A DNA stretch of 64,000 bases, taken from assembly GCA_015178975.1 (NCBI GenBank), contig WHVD01000038.1, positions 186,001 through 250,000 on the forward strand. The letters run 5' to 3'. Under the pieces are notes generated by a model. That model was not told the DNA's origin and made no database searches. It saw only the letters and a program-made list of their open reading frames with translations. Shown here in pieces: positions 55,721-64,000 of the stretch (within the stretch, counting starts at the first letter, position 1; each line of letters begins with the position of its first letter). Made by a program: the position numbers and the translations under genes. The stretch is from Hysterangium stoloniferum. Lineage: Eukaryota; Basidiomycota; Agaricomycetes; Hysterangiales; Hysterangiaceae.

Positions 55721-56917
55721 ATGACCGCCAACGGCGACAATGACTTTGAACTGCTCGTCGAGGAGGCTACAACCGGCCTCAGCAGCGCTCGAGAGGCTGT
55801 TCAGACTCTGATGAGAAGGCACACGATTTTCGAATTTCACTTCTTTTCCGGGCCCTGACGTTTTGTCTTTCAGCTCTGCATTAGACACGAAAGATGGCAT
55901 TTCCTTGCTCTCCCTCAAGCACCACATGCTGCTCTCATATATGCAGTCCTTGACACTGCTCTCTGCCCATCGGATCCTTGGGCATTCGCTTAGTGCGCGG
56001 ACCCAGCCACCAGAGCCGTTTACGCATCCGAACCGAGGCGAGCGTGGCAATGGCGCGGGCGATGTAGTCGACACGTTGCTGGAAGATAAGGCCGTCCTGG
56101 AAAAGGTGAAACAATTGGAAAATAAAATGCGATACCAAATCGAGAAACTTGTCAAAATAGCGGAGGAGAGCGTGACTGACGCGTCGGCTGATATTGTTAA
56201 CGGTTCGTGTTTACATCTTGCGTTCTCTTTCTTATATATCATCCTTAAAATATCGGCCTCTAAGACCCCCTCGTATTTCGACCGAATCCTCAGAACCTTC
56301 AAGAAGGGGACGAGTCTGAGGCTGAGAAGGACAACAGCCAACAGCAAATTTACAGGCCGCCAAGGTTGGCGCCTATGCCATATATCGAGAAAACACGCAA
56401 GGTCTTCCGGCCAGCGAAGTCGGGGCCTAGGGCACCTGTTCCAGTCGGGCTAGCGAGCATAATGCACGATGGCGGGTTAAATCCACACACCGAATCCACC
56501 TCGGGTCTGGGCATCATACCATCCATGGCATCCTCTCGAGCGCGTGAGCTCACTCGGATGACTCAGTTTGAGGAAGAAAACATGACACGTTTGGTTATGA
56601 CGAAGAAAGAGGCGCGTCGTAGGGTAAGGGACGAGGGTGACGTCGCACTGGGAGGCTCAGGCGTTTCGAAAGGGCGCAGCCGAGGCGGTGGCTTAGGTGA
56701 TGAATTCGATGATTTATTACGGACCTTTGACCACGGCGGCCGTGCCCGTGGAATGGATGACGGCTATGAGGCCTTGCGAGTGAAAGGTCGCAAGCAAGAT
56801 GCGCTTTCTCGTTCGCGAACCAGGGATAGGGATGGTGATGATGACAACGGGAGACCCATGAAGAAAGGACGTTTTCAGACAGCAGTCAAAGTTATGGCTC
56901 GCAAGAAGCGGTCTTAA
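55721..56917 (+). CDS. LCP5: LCP5/neuroguidin-type U3 snoRNP protein (Sas10/Utp3/C1D family)
   Basis: Three exons (55721-55818, 55874-56202, 56265-56917) give 359 residues. The Sas10/C1D helical region spans about residues 1-140 (LLSLKHHMLLSYMQSLTLLS, KVKQLENKMRYQIEKLVKI). The Lcp5/neuroguidin box IYRPPRLAPMPYIE is at about 165-185. The C-terminus is basic and Arg/Lys-rich (GRPMKKGRFQTAVKVMARKK). Yeast Lcp5 is needed for 18S rRNA processing in the nucleolus; neuroguidin is its animal relative. The first intron has a GC donor (55819, GCACAC), since no GT is available there. It is convergent with PAN2, 184 bp apart. Confidence 0.9.
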
Positions 56918-57101
56918 CAACAGAATTTCTACTGGGACAGCCAACTACAGTTATAATATGCACTTTCCTATTGTATTGCTTTTCAGACACACTTACAGCT
57001 CTCACAGAATCAAAGAGAGATGTAATATTGGTACAGAGATAGTAAGTATCCTTGGGCTACAGAGAAAGACAAGAAAGAAAGAAAAAAGACCAGCATACTG
57101 T

Positions 57102-60100
57102 TTACCGATGAGATCTCCATGATTGATGTTGCTGCTGATTGCGTTGCTGCTGCTGTGGTTGATGATTGAAATTCGTTGGGAAATGGGGTCCTAAAGAGAA
57201 CTGTGAGCCAGGAGCGTGACCATGAGCGAAAGCATTTCGCGGAACGGAGCCAAATTGTGTTTGAAGGAAGTTGAATGTATTTGAAGGATTAACTTGAAAT
57301 GAGGTGGGTGCGGGAATGATTTGAGGTAAATTAAACGATTGGGATGGCGGAGAAGGTGCAGTGCTCGCTACGGGAGGCTTGAAGTTCTGGAACAGTTGGG
57401 TAAATAGACATCTCAAGAAAAATGAGGTACACGCTCACGTAACGTCTACCTTCTCGATACAACTCTTCCAACTTCTCATCGAAAATATGATTCGATTCAA
57501 ACTCGTGATACGCTTTGTAAAGCATCAGTGCGCATCGCGCATCCTCGATGGAATCATGCGTATCCGTTTGTATATTTTCGCCTAGCACGAACCAGGAGAG
57601 AAATCGCAGAGAGAGTTTGCGTTTACCTTCCTTTAAAAAATAAAGATCCACGGTGTCAATAACCTGTTCCGGGGGAACGAAAATATCTGCAGTGTATCAT
57701 GTATGAAATCCTAAGAAAGGTCAAAACTGAAGCACTAACTTATCGTCCTAAAATCCTTCGCTAGACCATGTCCTATGAAAATACAGCCGAGGTCAACCAA
57801 CAACCGCAGCTTTTTATACGCGACCTTCAAAGGAACAAGCGTGTATTTCGAAGAATGTGGATCCAGATCGCCATCTGGTATCTATCAGTAGGATTCGCGT
57901 TGTGCCAAATAGCACTTCTCACATCTGATGCCTGACCATTCCGTCAAATAATCGACAATGGATTCGCTTGTATGGATATGCTCATCAATAAATGGCAAGC
58001 CCTGCTTAGGACCATCTCCACGCAAGACAGAAACCCGTGCGAGACCAAAACGAGAAGGTCGTATCATCTTCTTTGTACCGTCCGATCGATACTCGGTCTC
58101 GTCCTAGACGTGTTATTAGAATATAAACCCCACCATTTGATAACATAGCGGGCAATGGGAGGATAAGATACATACTTGTTGCATCAGGACAAACTCCGCG
58201 TCGATGGCAACAAGTGTGCCAGGCGTAGGGAGTTCTTCGAAGCGAAGGGTCTCGTGTTTGATCAAAGATTTATCCCGAACTCTGAAGTACGTAAATGCTG
58301 TCATTGCAGTTATAAGGAATTCATCTCACAAAGATATGGATGATTCGCGACTTAAAATCGCGGGGTCCCGTATTTCGGGTAATCCAGCGTAATTTAGCTT
58401 CTCTCCCACATTAACGCGTTCCAAATATAAGATTGCAGGAATCTAGAAATTCATCAGAGGTAATAGGAATAATATGTTTCTATACGTACTTTCCATGCGC
58501 CAGGAAAGCTAAGTGCCTCTTCTTCCGTGACATTTTCTACCATGAAGTCGTTGAAGATATACCACGGACTGTCAAAAGCTGACTTGACTTCCGCATCCGG
58601 AACTTAGAAGGAGCATTAGTAGGCTTGTATGTTTGTTCTATGAAAACATACTCTTGATGACCGCAACAAGATGTGTGCTTTTCTCCTTTATAGCAATGAT
58701 CATCCCCTGTAAAGACCATTAGACGCATGCCATTTGGAGAAGAAGAAGAAAGACTACATGCCCTCAATTCGTACACGACGGCCTCAGGATCATCCACACC
58801 TTCAACTATACCTCCAGGTTGGCTAACGTCCGTTCCTGGACGGACAGCCACTCGAGGGGAAAGGAAGCGTCCTTGTCTATTGTCCAACCAATATTGTAGA
58901 TGATCGTCGCTATAAACGCACGCATTGACAGCGAGGATAGGCGGAAGCTCGTGGCTAGGAATTACACGGCGTGAATGCTGTGTAGCCAGCTGCTTACAGG
59001 TCTGGCATGTCGCTCGGTATGACATGTCACGCACAAGGGCGTTACGAAGGATAGATGAAAAATCGCATGGAGGTGGTGTCTCATTTGACGGTGTCTGACT
59101 CACGTTCAGTACTTTGTATATCAATAGGACCCTATATACCTTCTTTGGATACAGCATCTCGACTACATGCGCCAATCCCTCCTTGTCCCGCCGCGCACCG
59201 CAACTGCCACAGATAATGATACTTTTGGCATCAATACCGAATAGCTGCGTGATGGGAGCTGGCGCCGGAGCAACGAAGTCACCCGAGGAGTTTAATTCAG
59301 AAGCAGACTGAACAATCCGTGGGTTGTGTGGGAATGCGTTGCCCTCCGATATAAACTGCTCGAGCATAAATCGGTTGAATGTTTGTATTTTGGAAACATA
59401 ATCTGCATCAGCTGTTTCCCGGCCATAATCGATTACACTCATTTGTCCCGCTAATAACAAAATTGAGATGGTACGACGCCGTTTCAGGATTAACAAATCA
59501 CCTTGTGGAAGTGCACTGATGGTCTTGCAGAAATTCGCAGCCTGGCAATTAATCCCTCGAGCATCCTCGAGCATACGCACAACAAAACCCAGTTCACATA
59601 GTAAGCAATGCTCCCGCTGACAATTCGTGGTGATATGACTTTTAGCCAATCGCCTCATTGGTAATGTATAGTGCAGTGTCTGCAATAAAGCGTTTGTATA
59701 AGAACCGAGAATATGTGTCTCAAGTCCGCTGTAATCCGTTTTATTGTAAAATCTATTCCGATCATAAGCAATTTAATACTAAAAATAGAATAAAATAGAA
59801 TTCAAACCCGAAATCAAAGTCTTCGACGCCAAACTTCGAGTACTCTATTTCCACTTTGCGATACACCCGGGGAATCTCTGAGGGGTGCAACAATTGTGTA
59901 GGCGATTCCGAGGGATTCTATTCATGTGACATTACTCATGGTATGTTTAATCAACCGAGAATAAGAACATACTCTCGCCGCTTTGTTACTCCTGAATCGC
60001 CCTTCCTTCGATTTATGAGTTCCAAATACCATATTCCGCTTACCTCGTAATTCTTTGGGGAGCTGGGCATATCCGACGAAATCTATCGTTTTCATGGTGG

Positions 60101-61408
60101 TTAATACTTGAGGCGGAATACGAGGGGCTGGGAGGCAGGAAGGCGATTGCGGTAAATCGCGAGAGTTCGCCGAAAGAAGAGGTGAGTCATAATATGGTAA
60201 TCCGATGGAATTTAAAGGACTGACAAGGGTCATCAATTCAACTAATAAATCGAAATGAGGCATTAACGTACGTCGTGCTAGACCAACTAATTTCGGGTAA
60301 TGGCTCTGGAGCATCTGCCCACTCGATCGGCTGTCCTTCAAAACCATTAAATGGATGGTGGGCCTCGGAAGGATTAGTACTCAAGATATGAATGGTACCA
60401 TCCGCGTCACCAAATGCGAGATACTCGCCTAAAGGCGAGATAGCTGAAGAACTGATATATGCGGTTTCGACCTACTACAATGTAAGGCAAAAGGGTGGAA
60501 GTTGGCTGACTAAAGACTCACCTGATAAAATTCTGGTGGGGCTGTCCCCTGGTTAAGGACATCAATTACATTCACAAGACCGTGTATTGAGGCGACAACA
60601 AGAGTTGAAGGACGGCGTGGATGTACATTGATAAAAGCAGGCCCCGCGAGAAAAGGAATCGGAGTGAGCGGACGTAGTGTTCGTAAGTCAAATATTTTAA
60701 TAAATTGATCAGTAACAGGGCGAGATTGGCGAACACCCCATCCAATAGAATATACAAAGTTGCCAGCCGAATCGAGTCCTTGAATGCCTCCTAAATGAGC
60801 CTTTACTGAATGCTCGCCCGAAGCACCATCTTCTCGACGCATGCTAGTACGAACATCGTGAGTACGGAGGAACCCATCTGCTGAGCCAGATATGAGTAAG
60901 GAATGAGAAAAATGAAGGTGAGTAATCTGCGAGGGGGATAAAAGAGTACGGATGGGGCTGCCAGTGGTTGTATTGAGCATAAGGAGTTCGGGAGCTTTGG
61001 TGGCAACTATGAGGGAATGCGAATTGTTTGGGTGAGAGGAAAAAGTAGTTAAATGAGACGTAGGCGGCCTACGGACGTCGTTGAAATCACATAGTCAATA
61101 TGGAGAACAGAGACATACCTGAAATACCACCTGTTCACGCCACCTTTAGACCATGCCCCAAGTCCTGTGCCAGAGTCAGGCATTGCTCTGACTTGTGTGT
61201 CCCCCGCACTGATCTTCTTAACTGGCCGGCCATCGCCTACCGGGAAGTATACACCACGAAGACGCGACTGACCGTGGTATGCAGCGACGGAGCCAACGCT
61301 GTTCCCTCCCCATAAAGTATCCGATGAAGGATCAAAGGCAAGGGCTGAAATGGGAATGGGATAAATATCACGTTGGTGAGTAATGGGTGCGACGAGAGTG
61401 TAGCTCAT
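57102..61408 (-). CDS. PAN2: PAN2, catalytic subunit of the PAN2-PAN3 deadenylase
   Basis: About 15 exons give roughly 1,170 residues, near the usual size. The first are 61408-61119, 61068-60522, 60471-60272, 60219-59973 and 59875-59808. N-terminal WD40 repeats (residues about 1-340: [41 protein letters not shown]). The linker that binds PAN3 follows. The inactive ubiquitin-hydrolase-like domain ([34 protein letters not shown]) is next. Last is a DEDD exonuclease domain: [12 protein letters not shown] (Asp, Glu), [15 protein letters not shown] (Asp) and [14 protein letters not shown] (His, Asp). Active residues are all present. A Gln/Asn-rich tail ends the protein. One intron near 58700 is unusually short or misread (about 31 bp). 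PAN2-PAN3 starts poly(A) shortening in the cytoplasm. Confidence 0.93.
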
Positions 61409-61501
61409 CGTCGTCCCAATCGCTGACCGCGTATGTGAAAGCGCGTCAATGGCAGTCACAACCTAAGTAACTCCGACGACAATTCTACAACACAACAAGC
61501 A
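61409..61501. promoter_or_regulatory. 93-bp bidirectional promoter between PAN2 and PDCD5
   Basis: Only 93 bases separate the two divergent start codons, so the genes must share promoter sequence. A frame without ATG continues from PAN2 into this stretch, but the first in-frame ATG is 61408. No TATA box is clear. Confidence 0.6.
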
Positions 61502-62050
61502 ATGGATCAGCAGCAGCTTACAGCTCTCAGAAGTGCATCAGAACAGACGGGTAATGAGGGTGACACGCAGGACAGCAGCAAACGAGAAGCAGAGGCGCAG
61601 GTGCATCGAGACTTATTAGCGACGGTATTGGACTCAGGAGCTCGAGAGCGCTGTGAGTCGCCAATTGCAATGTATTCACTTGCTATACTGATCGTACATC
61701 GAATGTCTTGAAGTAGCACGTATTGCATTAGTGAGTCCTTCACGATCGCAACAGATCGAAGGCATCCTGTTGCGTATGGCACAAAGTGGCCAGCTGCGAG
61801 GTCGAGTTACTGAACAACAGCTAATCGGGTTACTCGAGCAGGCGAGTACAGCTGTTCTTGATCATTACTCATAATTAACAAACCAGTTCTACAGGCTGAG
61901 TCGGCGCAAACATCGACTACTGCCAAGGGGCCCATTGTTGTAAGCTCCTGTCTTTCCTCACATCGTATCACACGCTCACTGGTACACTCAAAGTACCAAC
62001 GAAGACAAGCCGAACTTGAGGACGATGATGACTGGAATTTCGGATTATGA
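61502..62050 (+). CDS. PDCD5: PDCD5 / TFAR19 family DNA-binding protein
   Basis: Four exons (61502-61652, 61714-61841, 61895-61939, 61994-62050) give 126 residues, the normal length. Motifs: KREAEAQVHRDLLATVLDSG, ERLARIALVSPSRSQQIEGI, RMAQSGQLRGRVTEQQLIGL and the acidic end ELEDDDDWNF. PDCD5 is a small helical bundle conserved from archaea to humans; in yeast it is linked to ribosome and chaperonin-related processes. The second intron has a GC donor with a good context (CAG|GCGAGT, 61842). Confidence 0.9.
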
Positions 62051-62219
62051 GCATCGTAGAACTAGAAGTATAACATTGTAATAAAAGCGTAGTGCAGAAC
62101 TTAACCGATGGCCAATCCACTCACCATTGTCCTTAGAAGCGGAGTTCCAAATCGCGCTTTTCAAGCGTCCGTTTTGCCTTTTCTTTGATCCTCCCAGTTT
62201 CCTTCTCTTCCATAACACC

Positions 62220-64000
62220 ATGTCCTCCACTAGACACCATCTTCCTCAATCTGTTCATGTAACAAAGAGCACTGTACTAGCTGGTGCAGGTGTTCAAGAC
62301 GCGTACTGGTCTGACGATGACGACGTCAGTCATGCCTATGATTCTGCTCTCTAGAACACTACTTTGTATTTACGCGTTTCTTTCTTTAGGAGGATGCAGA
62401 GTGCCCACTATGTCTCGAGGAGATGGACGTAGCTGAGATGAGTTTTAAGCCTTGTCCATGTGGTTACCAGGTACTCGAGATTATCTCTAGTGCCACCGAA
62501 GTTGTTCACCACTTTCATTCTAGATCTGCATGTTCTGCTACCATCACATTAAGTCTAATCTAAATGGTCGCTGTCCGGCCTGTCGACGTGAGTACCTGGA
62601 GGAGAATGTCGAATTCACTGCTGTTGCCTCAGAGGAGTGAGTTTGCCCTTCTTCACCCTCTGACCGACATCTCAACTCCAACTTCCAGCATTAAACGCCA
62701 AACGCAACAGAAAAAACGCAAAGAACGGGAACGCAAAGAGCTTGAATCATTGGGACGCCGCCATTTTGCAAACGTTCGCGTTGTCCAAAGGAATGTGGTT
62801 TATGTTGTTGGCCTTGGCCCTCGCTTTGCGAAGGAAGAGGTGCGTTTTCCATTTGACCGTCCCGCTCATCTCTTATGACATCCTAGCTTATCCCAACACT
62901 TCGCTCTAATGAGTATTTTGGACAGTATGGCAAAATATCAAAAATTATTCTAGTCAAACGCCATCTCCCCGGCTCTAAATCCCCTATTGTTGGCCTTTAT
63001 ATCACATATCATAGGCGTGAAGATGCTACGAGGGCTATTAATGCAGTTGACGGCTCCCCATCTCCTGGCGGTGGCAGTGATGTCATGCGCGCTAGCCATG
63101 GAACGACCAAGTACTGTATGAGTTTTTTGAGAGGTCTGAGCTGTTCAAATAATAATTGCCTGGATCTTCATGAGTGGGGTGATAAAAACGATTGTTTCAC
63201 AAAGGAAGATTTGACAACCTTGTAAGTGCTGTTAATCGTCCATGTCGACATTTCAACATTGACTTTTTACTCAGAAAACACTCTATGAAGGATTCTGAAA
63301 GTCAATCTCGTCTATCAATACATAAGAAAGAAGAGCTTGAATGTTCGTACATTTTCAGTATTTTCATGCATTATTTTGATTCTCCCCTTAATAGCCACAA
63401 CATTACCTCGCGGTTCGTCATGGGGTCCGAAACCATCTGCAGCTCAGAATTCACAACCCACTACGGCTCGTCCACCTCGTGCGATAACTGGACGAACACG
63501 CAACCCGCCGTCTGTTCGTGCAACGGCACCAGTCGTGGAGCATCCACCTCGTCTTGGGAATCGTGGCCATGATCGGCGGGCTCCGGCCCATGCCAGTATA
63601 TCCAGCACTACATCAGTCTCCTCCAAACCCGTAGAGAAGGCGAACTCACAGCCTTCATCATCCCGTCCTTCTACTCCCGCGGCACCCACAATCATTCCTC
63701 AAGTCCGTCCTGTGTCGCCGGCCGTTTCTGCAATCACTCGAACTCGTGCAATGGAGTTACCGCTTCGATCCGTTACGCCTGCGTCCTCGATTGCTGTTGA
63801 GTCTGATGTCGGCTCTTCTAATCCTGACATCGATTCACATCGGTCACCACTAGTTATAGAGGCAGCACCGTCCGCTCCTCCGGGTTTACCGCCTCCAACA
63901 TATCAATTATCTACACAGGCACAAGCATTACTGGATGATGTTCGTGCTCGGCGTGATCAGGTGATGCAACCTCATGTTCCTAGCCCCTTTCCCGAGTTTG
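62220..64000 (+). CDS. NOT4: NOT4, E3 ubiquitin ligase of the CCR4-NOT complex (5' part)
   Basis: From ATG 62220 the first exons (62220-62324, 62390-62470, 62524 to about 62638) give an acidic start and a C4C4 RING: ECPLCLEEMDVAEMSFKPCP, CGYQICMFCYHHIK, NGRCPACRREY. A basic Lys/Arg helix follows (QQKKRKERERKELESLGRR). Then an RRM (NVVYVVGLGPRFAKEE, YFGQYGKISKIILVKR, GLYITYHRREDATRAI). Then a CCCH finger (TTKYCMSFLRGLSCSNNNCL). A long Pro/Ser-rich tail continues beyond the window. NOT4 ubiquitinates nascent chains and ribosomal proteins on stalled ribosomes. Same strand as PDCD5, 169 bp downstream. Confidence 0.93.

Noticed and set aside
55703..56347. 214-residue frame antisense to LCP5
   Set aside because: No family signals; the plus strand has a complete spliced LCP5.
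46396..64000. Secondary-metabolite or other functional gene cluster
   Set aside because: The genes are unrelated housekeeping functions; no synthase, transporter or pathway regulator is present.

Overview
This window looks like nuclear DNA of a filamentous basidiomycete, probably Agaricomycotina. Genes are broken by many introns of about 45-60 bp. The gene set is typically fungal (PAN2, NOT4, RAD18, LCP5, NTF2, PDCD5, a serine-rich cupredoxin, a GH88 hydrolase). The repeats are Ty1/copia elements, a chromodomain Ty3/gypsy element and a DDE transposon of kinds common in mushrooms. No organelle, bacterial or CRISPR features were seen. All gene and intron models are read by eye from splice signals, reading frame and family motifs.

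Layout. Positions 1 to about 24.66 kb and 27.1 to 44.45 kb are a dense, nested transposon island. At the left edge is the 5' part of a minus-strand copia element (copia-4, LTR 376-536). Copia-1 (2759-8354) is young and complete-length, with identical 5-bp target duplications. It carries a 478-bp inverted copy of its own gag inside pol. From 8.8 to 17.4 kb lie solo LTRs of three related families (called A, B and C here) and a gypsy solo LTR, plus a head-to-head fold-back Tc1/mariner remnant that was itself hit by a solo LTR. Copia-3 (17458-24659) keeps both LTR ends, PBS, PPT and the duplication AACCC, but is filled with at least six later insertions. A 3.07-kb DDE transposon (29065-32133) sits in an LTR of family C. 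Copia-2 (32360-44452, minus strand, 3' end lost) was hit by a solo LTR (34166-34793) and by a 6.88-kb chromovirus (35593-42474). The chromovirus carries an antisense spliced gene beside its 3' LTR.

Inside the island, 25.03-27.06 kb holds an intact 10-exon GH88 glucuronyl-hydrolase-type gene. It is a duplicate of 44.46-46.50 kb, where the GH88 copy is a pseudogene. The duplicated segment includes the last exon of NTF2, which shows that the 44-46 kb locus next to NTF2 is ancestral.

From about 46.4 kb to the right end the window is compact single-copy gene space: NTF2 (-), an unnamed conserved fungal protein (+), RAD18 (+), another conserved protein (+), a DUF1766/T5orf172 protein (+), a GPI-type cupredoxin (+), LCP5/neuroguidin (+), PAN2 (-), PDCD5 (+) and the 5' part of NOT4 (+). 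PAN2 and NOT4 act in mRNA deadenylation and mRNA/protein quality control, RAD18 in DNA damage tolerance, and LCP5 in ribosome biogenesis. This is ordinary housekeeping synteny, not a metabolic cluster.

Best leads: the antisense gene of the chromovirus; a predicted self-priming PBS in that element; half-tRNA-type primer sites in all four copia elements; CpG-only substitutions (all eight differences counted in copia-1) with repeated TGA stops; the inverted gag insertion; and the GH88 duplication flanked by an unrelated direct repeat.
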